Source: Burkholderia pyrrocinia (lineage in GTDB: Bacteria; Pseudomonadota; Gammaproteobacteria; Burkholderiales; Burkholderiaceae). From it: 64,000 nt of DNA. The notes under the pieces were generated by a model that did not search any database, was not told the origin of the DNA, and worked only from the letters and a program-made list of their open reading frames with translations. The stretch covers positions 186,001 through 250,000 of the forward strand of contig NZ_CP024904.1 of the NCBI RefSeq assembly GCF_003330765.1, read 5' to 3'. Position numbers and translations under genes: made by a program. Shown here piece after piece: positions 43,521 through 52,044 of this stretch; position 1 is the first letter of the stretch; each line of letters starts with the position of its first letter.

Positions 43521-44255
43521 ATGACCGCAGCGTTCGTGTTGCACCGTGCCGACGGCACGCCTTCTTCAACCGTCTTTCGCAGCGGGGCATTCGGCGAGCA
43601 CGACCCTTTTGCGCGGCATCGGGAGATCGCCTGGGAAGGGCCCGACTCGATGGCGGCGGGGCGTATCAGCTTCGTCGGCGAACTCGATATATCGAGCTTT
43701 CCCCACATCGAAACCATCGTCGTTGTCGAAGGCGTGCTGACGCTCGAAGCGGCGGGGGCGGCGCCGCTGGTGCTCGGTCCGCGAGAGGGCGCAGTCATCG
43801 GTAGCGGCACGGCGCTTCGCGTCAATGCGGAATCGCACGTGCTTTTCATGTTCTGCGCAGCCGCTTGCGGGAAACCGACGAAGCGCGGCCTCTTCCCGTT
43901 GCGCGCCGACGCTGACTTCAAGCCGTCCGCATCGCTGCCGGCGGAGGTGCTGCTTGGCCCCGCTCCGCAGTGCCGCAGCGACAATGTCTTCATTGACGAC
44001 GGCGCGGAATACTGCGCGGGTACGTGGGATTCGACGCCCTACCATCGGATCATTCGCCCGCATCGCGTGAACGAGTTCATGCAGCTGCTGGACGGCAGCG
44101 TACGGTTCGCCGCGCCTGACGGCAGCGTGCTGTCGCTCGGTGCCGGCGATGCGCTTTTCATACCGCGGGGCACATCGATCGGTTGGGAAAGCAGCGATCG
44201 TGTGGCGAAATTCTACGTCGTGCAAAACGTCCGCGCATCAACCGAACGAGAATGA
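43521..44255 (+). CDS. Bicupin protein
   Basis: 244 residues from ATG 43521, which has AGGAG five bases ahead; the open frame extends to 43341 but without a site. Two cupin halves: IETIVVVEGVLTLEAAGAAP in the first and YHRIIRPHRVNEFMQLLDGS plus GDALFIPRGTSIGWESS in the second. Function unknown; bicupins of this group occur next to amino-acid oxidases. It overlaps the FAD oxidase gene that follows (ATGA), so the two act together. An AT-rich stretch at 43410-43440 probably contains the promoter. Confidence 0.72.
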   Translation: MTAAFVLHRADGTPSSTVFRSGAFGEHDPFARHREIAWEGPDSMAAGRISFVGELDISSFPHIETIVVVEGVLTLEAAGAAPLVLGPREGAVIGSGTALRVNAESHVLFMFCAAACGKPTKRGLFPLRADADFKPSASLPAEVLLGPAPQCRSDNVFIDDGAEYCAGTWDSTPYHRIIRPHRVNEFMQLLDGSVRFAAPDGSVLSLGAGDALFIPRGTSIGWESSDRVAKFYVVQNVRASTERE

Positions 44256-45583
44256 TCATGTCGCCTCCGCTGCGCCATATACAAACTTCACCCACGCCGC
44301 CCGCCGCGGCCGACGTCGTCGTGATCGGCGGCGGCATCATCGGCGTCTTTACCGCCTACTATCTGGCCCGGCGAGGCGTTTCAGTCGTCCTGGTCGAGAA
44401 GGGGATGATCGGGGCCGAACAATCGAGCCGCAACTGGGGCTGGTGCCGGCAGCAGAATCGCGACGCCCGCGAATTGCCGATGGCCAGCAAGAGCCTCGAT
44501 CTGTGGGAACGATTTGCCGTCGAATCCGGTGAAGACACGGGCTTTCATCGCTGCGGGCTGTTGTATCTGAGCAATGACGAGGCCGAGCTGTCACGTTGGT
44601 CCAGTTGGGGCGAGTTTGCAAAGACCGCCGGCGTGACGACGTCCATGCTCGACAGCCGGCAAGCGAGCCAGCGGGGTCACGCAACCGCGCGGACCTGGAA
44701 AGGCGGCGTCTTCTCGCCCACCGACGGCACGGCCGACCCCGGGAAGGCCGCGCCGGCCGTGGCGGCTGCACTCATGAAGCTCGGCGGCAGCGTCCACCAG
44801 CACTGCGCGGCTCGCGGCATCGAGCTGGAGGGCGGCCGGGTCAGCGGCGTCGTCACGGAGGCAGGGGTCATCAAGACCAGGACGGTGGTGCTTGCCGGTG
44901 GCGCGTGGGCGTCGTCGTTCTGCCGCCAGCTCGGCATCCGTTTTCCTCAGGCATCGATCCGCCAGTCGATCCTGAGCGTGTCCCCTGTCGAACATCGGTT
45001 GCCGGATGCGCTGTTCACCTCTGGCGTGTCCATTACGCGCCGCAGCGACGGACGCTATGCACTGGCCATCAGCGGCCGCGCGCGCGTAGACGTGACGCCG
45101 CAGTTCCTGCGATTCGCGCCTCATTTCGTGCCGATGTTCGCCAAGCGCTGGCGCAGCCTGCTTCCGGGAGGCCTGGAAGGCGTGCGCGGCGGCCATGAAA
45201 CGCTGAAGCGGTGGCGGCTCGATGCACCGACACCGATGGAGGCAGTGCGCATCCTGGATCCGAAGCCCGACATGCCGACCGTCAACGAAACGTATCGCCG
45301 TGCCGTCGAACTGCTGCCCGAACTTCGCGAAGCAACGATCACGCACGCGTGGGCCGGGTTCGTCGACAGCACGCCGGACGGCGTGCCGGGGATTGGCGAA
45401 GTCCCGGGCGTGCCGGGCTTGATCCTCGCAGCAGGCTTTTCCGGCCACGGCTTTGGCATTGGCCCGGGCGCGGGGCACTTGATCGCGGATCTCGCTACCG
45501 GTGCGCAACCGCTGGTGGACCCCGTACCTTATCGGCCGGGCCGATTCGGCGATTCCGCATGGGGCAAGGTCGCCGATTTTTAG
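44252..45583 (+). CDS. FAD-dependent oxidoreductase (DAO family), module 2
   Basis: 443 residues from ATG 44252; ATG 44258 is equally possible. FAD motif DVVVIGGGIIGVFTAYYLAR, then EQSSRNWGWCRQQNRDAREL, and a late AGFSGHGFGIGPGAGHLIAD. The NWGWCRQQ segment sets it apart from the two PuuB-like enzymes at 41273 and 46725 and is typical of a D-amino-acid dehydrogenase/sarcosine-oxidase-like subgroup. Substrate unknown. It is co-translated with the bicupin and converges with the LysR gene. Confidence 0.8.
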   Translation: MIMSPPLRHIQTSPTPPAAADVVVIGGGIIGVFTAYYLARRGVSVVLVEKGMIGAEQSSRNWGWCRQQNRDARELPMASKSLDLWERFAVESGEDTGFHRCGLLYLSNDEAELSRWSSWGEFAKTAGVTTSMLDSRQASQRGHATARTWKGGVFSPTDGTADPGKAAPAVAAALMKLGGSVHQHCAARGIELEGGRVSGVVTEAGVIKTRTVVLAGGAWASSFCRQLGIRFPQASIRQSILSVSPVEHRLPDALFTSGVSITRRSDGRYALAISGRARVDVTPQFLRFAPHFVPMFAKRWRSLLPGGLEGVRGGHETLKRWRLDAPTPMEAVRILDPKPDMPTVNETYRRAVELLPELREATITHAWAGFVDSTPDGVPGIGEVPGVPGLILAAGFSGHGFGIGPGAGHLIADLATGAQPLVDPVPYRPGRFGDSAWGKVADF

Positions 45584-45655
45584 TTCGTGGGCGTCACGCG
45601 GCAGACGGTAGCGGCATCTGAACGATGCCCTTTGGTCGGCAACCGGAACTCGGCG

Positions 45656-46576
45656 TCAATTCCGCCAGGGCGGGAGGGTAAAGGCTTGTTTCGCTGCTTC
45701 CAGAAAGACGCGCTGACGGATCGTCAGGCCCTGGCGCGTCGGCATCAGTGCCATGACCGGTGCGGAATCCAGGCGCCATGCCGGCAACACGCGCATCAGT
45801 TTTCCGTCCGCGATCAGCCGTGCGCAATCCCATTCGGATCGCGCGACGATTCCGAGGCCGTCGACTGCCCAGTCGGTGATCACGTTGCCGTCGTTCGACG
45901 ACAACGCGCTGTTCAGCCGGACCGTAACGGCTTTGCCTGCCCGTTTGCCTGCGGCATCGTGTTGAGTGAAACGCAGGCGGGTCACGTCTTCGTCGTTCTC
46001 TCTCAAGCTCAGATATTCGTATCGAACGAGTTCGGACGGATGCCTGAGCGTCGACAGGCTGCGTGCAAGGGCAGGGCTTGCGCACAGGAGGCGGTCGTTC
46101 GGGGCCAGAAAATGTCCTATCCACGACGACCCTTTGATGTGGCCGATGGAAACGACCACGTCGGCGCTCGACGCGGCTGCGAGCGGGCTTTCGACCAGTA
46201 CGAGCGAAATCGCGAGATTCGGGTGCGAGCGATGCAGGTCCCGAACCAGTGGTGCGACATAGCGGCGGCCGAACCCGAACGGTGCCACGACGCGCAGATG
46301 GCCGGTTACGCTGCCCGACTCACCGGAAACGCGCGACGGAATCGACTCGATTCGTTCGAGGATCTCGATGGCTTCCTGAACGAGGCGCTGACCTTCGTCA
46401 GTGACGGAAACGCCTCTGGCGGTGCGCGTGACGAGGCGTACCCCCATCCGCTGTTCGATGCGCTGAAGGCGCACCGTGACGGCGGGCGGTGTGAGATCCA
46501 GCAGCCTTGCGGCGGCGGCAAGCGATTGCGATACGCCAAGCGCACGCAGCAGTTGCATGTCTTCCAGTTGAAGCAT
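45656..46576 (-). CDS. LysR-family regulator of amine module 2
   Basis: 306 residues. N-terminal winged helix (MQLLRALGVSQSLAAAARLL, DLTPPAVTVRLQRIEQRMGV, RLVTRTARGVSVTDEG) and a LysR substrate-binding domain (GHLRVVAPFGFGRRYVAPLV). It is divergent from the PuuB-like operon at 46725. A 55-base promoter block in between is repeated ahead of the GNAT gene at 51068, making both the likely targets. Confidence 0.87.
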   Translation of the reverse strand: MLQLEDMQLLRALGVSQSLAAAARLLDLTPPAVTVRLQRIEQRMGVRLVTRTARGVSVTDEGQRLVQEAIEILERIESIPSRVSGESGSVTGHLRVVAPFGFGRRYVAPLVRDLHRSHPNLAISLVLVESPLAAASSADVVVSIGHIKGSSWIGHFLAPNDRLLCASPALARSLSTLRHPSELVRYEYLSLRENDEDVTRLRFTQHDAAGKRAGKAVTVRLNSALSSNDGNVITDWAVDGLGIVARSEWDCARLIADGKLMRVLPAWRLDSAPVMALMPTRQGLTIRQRVFLEAAKQAFTLPPWRN

Positions 46577-46586
46577 TAAGAACTCT

Positions 46587-46641
46587 TTAACGATGGGTTC
46601 ATTGGATATTAAACACGACGAAAATATTTTTTCCTATAGTG
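46587..46641 (+). promoter_or_regulatory. LysR-type promoter block 1
   Basis: TTAACGATGGGTTCATTGG at 46587 runs on to ATATTAA and CACG, and CCTATAGTG is at 46633-46641. The block recurs at 50878-50932 with 46 bases between the first T of TTAACG and CCTATAG in both. TATAGT is a good -10; the upstream TTAA...TTAA dyad is the likely regulator site. Confidence 0.72.
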
Positions 46642-46724
46642 GGTCGCGTGTGCTCGACACCAGCGTGGACCGATCGACGCTGCCGGAGGACTGATGCGGT
46701 GTCCATATAAGTCTGGAGAGTGTG

Positions 46725-48002
46725 ATGCATTTCGGTTCTTATTGGCTGGATACGTCCGAGCCATTCGTCAGTACCTCACCTGACATGCGTGGCGGAAGTT
46801 GCGACGTGGTTGTGGTGGGTGGGGGGATTACAGGCTCAGCGGCTGCATTGGCGCTAGCAAAAAAAGGCGCGCGCGTCATCGTCTGCGAAGCGGGAACCGT
46901 GGGGCAGGCGGCGTCGGGCCGCAATGGCGGCATGTGCAACAACGGCTTCGCGCAGGATTATGCGTCGCTGTCGCAGCGGATCGGTGCCGAATTGGCCAAC
47001 CGGTTGTATCTGGCGTTCGACGCGGGTGTCGACACGGTCGAGCGGCTGGTCAGGGAAGAGTCGATCGACTGCGATTTCGTTCGCCGGGGAAAGCTCAAGC
47101 TCGCGGCGAAGCCGGAGCACTTCGACAAGCTCGTGCGAAGTCAGGCGTTGCTCGCGGAGAGCGTGGACCCGGATACGCGCATCGTGACGAAGGCAGAGCT
47201 GCGTGACGAGATCGGCTCGAACCGTTATCACGGCGGGTTGATCTTCGAGAAGAGTGCCGGGATGCACGTCGGACGCTACGTGCGTGGCCTGGCGAACGCC
47301 GCGCAAGCGCGTGGCGCGCACATTCTGGAGCATGCGCCGGTTCTCGGGTTAAAGAGGGACGCGGGTGGCGCATACGCGGTGCGAACGCCGCTCGGAGAGA
47401 TCCGTGCGCGCCAGGTGCTGCTGGCGAGCGGCATTTCGCAGGTGGGGCCGTTCGGCTGGATCCGGCGCAGGATCGTGCCGGTCGGCGCTTTCATCATCGT
47501 CACCGAGCCTTTGCCGCACGAACTGCTCGACAGGTTGCTGCCGACCCGCCGCATGGCCACCGACACCAAGAATTTCGTCAACTTCTTTCGCGTCACGCCC
47601 GACAACCGGATGCTGTTCGGCGGGCGCGCGCGTTTCGCGACGTCGAATCCCCGTTCGGACGAAAAAAGCGGGCTGATCCTGCGGCAGCAGATGGCCACTG
47701 TGTTTCCCGAACTGGCGAACGTGCGCATCGACTATTGCTGGGGCGGCATGGTCGACATGACGGCCAACCGCCTGCCGCGCGCGGGCCAGCGACACGGCGT
47801 CTACTACTCGATGGGCTATAGCGGGCATGGCACGCACATGGCCACGCTGATGGGCACACTGATGGCGGAGATCATGGACGGGCGCGCGGATCTCAACCCG
47901 TGGAAAGGTTTCGACTGGCCCGCTATTCCCGGTCACTTCGGCAAACCATGGTTCTTGCCGTTCGTGGGCGCGTGGTACCGACTCAAGGACACCTTACAAT
48001 GA
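46725..48002 (+). CDS. PuuB-like FAD amine oxidoreductase, module 2
   Basis: 425 residues from ATG 46725 with GGAGAG upstream (the in-frame GTG at 46722 is not needed). It is a clear paralogue of the enzyme at 41273: same length, same start (MHFGSYWLDT), FAD motif VVVVGGGITGSAAALALAKK, ASGRNGGMCNNGFAQDYASL, and end YYSMGYSGHGTHMATLMGTL. No 2Fe-2S gene follows here. It should oxidise an amine, perhaps an acylated polyamine, to an aldehyde handled by the dehydrogenase whose start overlaps its stop (ATGA). Confidence 0.87.
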   Translation: MHFGSYWLDTSEPFVSTSPDMRGGSCDVVVVGGGITGSAAALALAKKGARVIVCEAGTVGQAASGRNGGMCNNGFAQDYASLSQRIGAELANRLYLAFDAGVDTVERLVREESIDCDFVRRGKLKLAAKPEHFDKLVRSQALLAESVDPDTRIVTKAELRDEIGSNRYHGGLIFEKSAGMHVGRYVRGLANAAQARGAHILEHAPVLGLKRDAGGAYAVRTPLGEIRARQVLLASGISQVGPFGWIRRRIVPVGAFIIVTEPLPHELLDRLLPTRRMATDTKNFVNFFRVTPDNRMLFGGRARFATSNPRSDEKSGLILRQQMATVFPELANVRIDYCWGGMVDMTANRLPRAGQRHGVYYSMGYSGHGTHMATLMGTLMAEIMDGRADLNPWKGFDWPAIPGHFGKPWFLPFVGAWYRLKDTLQ

Positions 48003-49468
48003 ATTCACCTGCCAATTCGCCTGTTCGTCACCTGATGCAAGCTGGAAGGCTGGATCGGTTCTTCATCGACGGCGAATGGATCGTGCCCGACGGCGGCGAT
48101 CTGTTCGCGGTCGTCTGCCCGTCCACTGAAGACACGCTGTGCGAAATCCCGCTTGGGAACGCACGCGACGCCGACCGCGCGGTACAGGCCGCGCGCAACG
48201 CGTTCGAACGCTGGTCCGCGACTTCGCCACAGGAACGCGCCGCGCTGCTCGACCGCGTTCATGCGCTGATACTCGAGCGTGCGGAACTGTTCGCCACGGC
48301 GCTCGCGATGGAAATGGGCGCGCCGATCGGCTATGCGCGCGGCGCCCATGTGCCGCTCGCGGCTGAACATATTCGGGTTGCGCGTGACAACCTGGCCAGC
48401 TACCCGTTCGTCACCCGCCGGGGGACGACCGCGGTCGTACGCGAGCCGATCGGCGTGTGCGCGCTGATCACGCCGTGGAACTGGCCGATCTATCAAATCA
48501 CGGCAAAGGTCGGCCCGGCGCTTGCGGCAGGTTGTACGGTTGTCCTGAAACCCAGCGAACTGTCGCCGCTCAGCGCGTTGCTGTTTGCGGAAGTCATTGC
48601 CGATGCGGGCGTTCCCGCGGGCGTATTCAATCTGGTGAGCGGCAGTGGAACGGAAGTGGGCGCGTCGCTTGCATCGCACCCCGAGGTCGACATGGTGTCG
48701 ATCACCGGTTCGACGCGCGCCGGCGTGCTGGTCGCACAAGCGGCTGCTCCGACGGTCAAGCGCGTCGCGCAGGAGCTTGGCGGCAAGTCGCCGAACATCG
48801 TGCTGCCCGACGCTGACCTGGCGCGTGCGATCCCCCCGGGCGTTGCCGCCGCGTTTCGGAACATGGGGCAGTCGTGCAGCGCGCCGACCCGTCTGATCGT
48901 GCCGCGCAATCGGCTCGGCAGGGTCGAGGAACTGGCCGTCGAGGCAACGGAACGGATGGTCGTGGGCGACCCGTTCGCCGACGCGACAACGCATGGCCCG
49001 CTGGCCAATCGTCCGCAGTTCGACCGGGTTCAGCAGATGATCGAAGCGGGCATCGACGAACGAGCGAAGCTCATCGCCGGCGGCCCCGGACGGCCCGCAG
49101 GATTCGACAGGGGCTTCTATGCGCGGCCGACCGTCTTTTCCGATGTCCGCACCGATATGACGATTGCACGGCAGGAGATCTTCGGGCCGGTCCTCGCGAT
49201 CCTGCCTTACGATACCGTCGAAGAAGCGATCGCCATCGCGAACGACACGGTGTACGGGCTCGGCGCACATGTGCAGGGCACCGACGACGCACTCGTGCGT
49301 GCGGTGGCTGCGCGCATCCGGTCGGGGCAGGTGCATCTGAACTATCCGGCATGGGACCCGCAAGCGCCGTTTGGCGGGTACAAGCAATCGGGGAACGGCC
49401 GCGAGTACGGGATCGAAGGGATGGAAGAGTACATGGAGGTCAAGTCGATCCTCGGGTTCTACGATTGA
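47999..49468 (+). CDS. Aldehyde dehydrogenase, module 2
   Basis: 489 residues. Motifs: TPWNWPIYQITAKVGPALAA, ITGSTRAGVLVAQAAA, catalytic Glu in AQELGGKSPNIVL, catalytic Cys in MGQSCSAPTR, and APFGGYKQSGNGREYGIEG at the end. It oxidises the aldehyde made by the preceding oxidase, with NAD(P)+. It differs from the GabD-like enzyme at 28249 and is closer to general or betaine-type dehydrogenases. The 4-base overlap with the oxidase gene shows tight coupling. Confidence 0.87.
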   Translation: MNSPANSPVRHLMQAGRLDRFFIDGEWIVPDGGDLFAVVCPSTEDTLCEIPLGNARDADRAVQAARNAFERWSATSPQERAALLDRVHALILERAELFATALAMEMGAPIGYARGAHVPLAAEHIRVARDNLASYPFVTRRGTTAVVREPIGVCALITPWNWPIYQITAKVGPALAAGCTVVLKPSELSPLSALLFAEVIADAGVPAGVFNLVSGSGTEVGASLASHPEVDMVSITGSTRAGVLVAQAAAPTVKRVAQELGGKSPNIVLPDADLARAIPPGVAAAFRNMGQSCSAPTRLIVPRNRLGRVEELAVEATERMVVGDPFADATTHGPLANRPQFDRVQQMIEAGIDERAKLIAGGPGRPAGFDRGFYARPTVFSDVRTDMTIARQEIFGPVLAILPYDTVEEAIAIANDTVYGLGAHVQGTDDALVRAVAARIRSGQVHLNYPAWDPQAPFGGYKQSGNGREYGIEGMEEYMEVKSILGFYD

Positions 49469-49528
49469 AGCAGCCGCTGCGCCTGAACGAGGCGGCAGCA
49501 CAGATTCGAATCCGTTTGCTTTCCAAAG

Positions 49529-50722
49529 GTGCAGAAATTGGAATTTCCCATCATCCCCGAAACGTCGCTGAGAACGCATCACGCACACTGGGCGCAACTG
49601 CGCCGCGACCTGCATGCTCATCCCGAGTTGCGATTTGAAGAACACAGGACGGCCGACGTCGTTGCCCGCGAGCTTGAAGACATCGGCTATGCGGTGACGC
49701 GTGGGCTGGGAGGCACGGGAATCGTCGCGAGCCTGCCCGGTTCGAACCCGGGCCGGGGGATCGTGCTCCGTGCGGACCTGGATGCGCTGCCGATCCAGGA
49801 AGCGAATGACTTCGCACACGCATCGGGCGCGCAAGGGATCATGCATGCGTGCGGGCATGACGGCCATACCGTGATGTTGCTGGGGGCGGCGCGCATCCTG
49901 AAGGACTTGCCGCAGTTGCCGGGCACGGTTCATTTCGTGTTTCAGCCCGGAGAAGAGGGCGGCGCGGGCGCGCGCAAGATGATCGACGACGGGCTGTTCG
50001 AGCACTGTCCGACGGAAGCGGTATTCGGCATGCACAACTGGCCCGGTTTGCCTGCCGGGCATTTCGGGTTGCGCACCGGCCCGATCATGGCCGCGGGCTC
50101 CCGGTTCAGGATCACGGTAACGGGCAAGGGCGCGCATGCGGCGCAGCCGCATCTGGGCGTCGACCCCATACCGCTCGCGTGTTCGATGGTGCTGCAGTGT
50201 CAGACCATCGCTGCGCGGCACAAGGATCCCGTGGATCCGGCCGTCATTTCCGTCTGCATGTTCCAGGCAGGCAGTACCGACAATGTCATTCCGGACAGCG
50301 CCGAGTTGCGCGGGACGATTCGCACGCTGTCGTCGGCATTGCAACTGAAGCTGCAGCGCGACGTCCAGCTCATGTGCGAGGGGCTGGCCTCCGCGTATGG
50401 TGCGCAAGTCGAGGTGACGTTTTTTCAATACTACCCCGCGACGATCAATACGCCGGCGGAGACGGCACTCTGCGAAGCGGTCATTCGCGAGACGTTCGGC
50501 GACGCACGCCTGTACCGCGATGTGCCCCCGAACATGACGTCGGAAGACTTCGGCTTCATGCTCGAGGAGCGGCCCGGCGCTTATGTGCTGATCGGTAACG
50601 CCCCCGAAGGCATGGCGGCGCCGGCGCTGCATCACCCGAAATACGATTTCAACGACGCCATCATTCCGGCCGGCGTCCGGTATTGGGTCGCTTTGGCGCA
50701 GCATTACTTCCGCACCGTGTAA
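49529..50722 (+). CDS. M20D-family amidohydrolase
   Basis: 397 residues if started at GTG 49529; TTG 49538 has the better spaced AAAGG and may be the true start. Zinc-peptidase fold of the hippurate/indole-acetylamino-acid hydrolase type: LRRDLHAHPELRFEEHRTA, RADLDALPIQE, the metal block HACGHDGHTVMLLGAA, FQPGEEGGAGA and the late TSEDFGFMLEERPGAYVLIG. These enzymes cleave N-acyl bonds. After the oxidase and dehydrogenase, it could release the acyl group from an N-acyl-amino acid, the job PuuD does for gamma-glutamyl compounds. Confidence 0.85.
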   Translation: MQKLEFPIIPETSLRTHHAHWAQLRRDLHAHPELRFEEHRTADVVARELEDIGYAVTRGLGGTGIVASLPGSNPGRGIVLRADLDALPIQEANDFAHASGAQGIMHACGHDGHTVMLLGAARILKDLPQLPGTVHFVFQPGEEGGAGARKMIDDGLFEHCPTEAVFGMHNWPGLPAGHFGLRTGPIMAAGSRFRITVTGKGAHAAQPHLGVDPIPLACSMVLQCQTIAARHKDPVDPAVISVCMFQAGSTDNVIPDSAELRGTIRTLSSALQLKLQRDVQLMCEGLASAYGAQVEVTFFQYYPATINTPAETALCEAVIRETFGDARLYRDVPPNMTSEDFGFMLEERPGAYVLIGNAPEGMAAPALHHPKYDFNDAIIPAGVRYWVALAQHYFRTV

Positions 50723-51067
50723 CGCGGCGTTAAGCCGCATTGAACGGTAATGCGCGAAGGCGCCATGGGGGCTGCGGGTGGGCGCGAGATGCGGCAGCCG
50801 CGCGGCTGAATCAAGCAATCGTGCTGCGCAACGGACCGAACAGTTCAATGCCGTCCGATTTGAATATTAAAGACGAGTTAACGATGGGTTTATTGGTTGT
50901 TAAGCACGGCCAAGACATTCCTTCCTATAGTGCGTTCGATGAACTTGCCGGTGGGCGTGCCACGGACGCTGAATGCCAGGCGCGGATGCTGCTCACGCCC
51001 GGTGACACCCGCTCGCGCCGCGTTGCGCGCCCGGTTGCGGAACAACACGATCTGGAAGGGACGGTTG
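50723..51067. promoter_or_regulatory. Intergenic region with the GNAT promoter
   Basis: 345 bases without a gene; open frames here are chance. It contains promoter block 2 (50878-50932, listed separately) and a leader of about 130 bases before the GNAT start. Confidence 0.6.
50878..50932 (+). promoter_or_regulatory. LysR-type promoter block 2
   Basis: TTAACGATGGGTTTATTGG at 50878 continues to TTGTTAAGCACG, with CCTATAGTG at 50924-50932. It matches block 1 (46587-46641) in nearly every position of the dyad and the -10, with identical spacing. It points at the GNAT gene at 51068. Confidence 0.72.
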
Positions 51068-51970
51068 ATGAAACAGGAACGCGATATCAACGTTGCGCTG
51101 TCGATGACGAAGCCTCGCTATCGAAGATTCGCTCCGGCCGACATACCAGCGGCCCACGCTCTTTCGATGGCGCTTGCCTGGCCATTCAGAGCGGAGGACT
51201 GGCAGTTTTCAGCCGATACGTCGATCGGGTTCGTGGCTGAAGAAAGCGGCATCGTCATTGGTACGGCAATGTGCTGGAAGTACGGCGCGGACCGCGCTTC
51301 CCTCGGACACGTCATCGTGTCGTCCGCGCACCAGGGCAGAGGTATCGGACGCGTGTTGATGGAAACCGTCCTCGAAGAACTCGGACCACGGATGACGTTC
51401 CTGCATGCAACGCCGGCCGGCCAGCCTCTTTACGAAAAGCTCGGTTTCAACGTGTGCGGATCGCTGGATCAATATCAGGGAAACGTCGGCCACGCTGCCC
51501 CGGTTGCATTGCTCGATGGCGAGCGACTGCGCGCCGGGACGCCTGCCGATTTGCCGCGTCTCATCGAACTGGATGCGCGCGCTTCCGGTCTCGAGCGCGA
51601 TGCGCTTCTGTCGGCATTGCTGAAGCGGGCGGAAAGCGTCGTGCTCGAACGTGACGGCGAGATCGTCGGATTTTCGGTGCTGCGCCGCTTCGGCCGCGGT
51701 TATGTGATCGGCCCGGTGGTCGCGCCGGATTCGCGCGACGATGCGCGCGCGGGGGCTTTGATCGGCTACTGGCTGACGCGTCGAGAGAGCGAATTCGTTC
51801 GTATCGACGTGCCTTCGGGAACAAGCTTGCCGGGCTGGATGAACGAGCAGGGATTGAAGCGAGTGGACACCTGCTCGAAGATGGTCCGCAACGCGCCCGC
51901 CGGCGCATACGGCGGGGCGCCCGATCCGGCATGCAGGCTGTACGGGCTTCTCAGTCAAGCCATGTTGTAG
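51068..51970 (+). CDS. Two-domain GNAT N-acetyltransferase (module 2)
   Basis: 300 residues from ATG 51068 with GGAAGGG upstream; the frame opens earlier at 50897 but that would include the promoter. GNAT loop VIVSSAHQGRGIGRVLMETV, then FLHATPAGQPLYEKLGFNV, and a C-terminal second domain (VVLERDGEIVGFSVLRRFGR, GYVIGPVVAPDSRDD). Paralogue of the protein at 32932. It shares its promoter type with the oxidase-dehydrogenase-amidohydrolase operon, so all four are probably induced together. It would be suited to acylate the amine substrate first; that is a hypothesis. Confidence 0.82.
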   Translation: MKQERDINVALSMTKPRYRRFAPADIPAAHALSMALAWPFRAEDWQFSADTSIGFVAEESGIVIGTAMCWKYGADRASLGHVIVSSAHQGRGIGRVLMETVLEELGPRMTFLHATPAGQPLYEKLGFNVCGSLDQYQGNVGHAAPVALLDGERLRAGTPADLPRLIELDARASGLERDALLSALLKRAESVVLERDGEIVGFSVLRRFGRGYVIGPVVAPDSRDDARAGALIGYWLTRRESEFVRIDVPSGTSLPGWMNEQGLKRVDTCSKMVRNAPAGAYGGAPDPACRLYGLLSQAML

Positions 51971-52044
51971 GCCTCGGCCGGTCGGGCAGGTCGCGCGTCG
52001 CCGGATGCTGCCCGTGCGTGTCAAGGCATGCACACCGGCACGCA

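Noticed and set aside
50740..51240. 166-residue plus frame across the GNAT promoter
   Set aside because: It covers the conserved promoter block and is out of frame with the GNAT gene, which has its own ribosome site.
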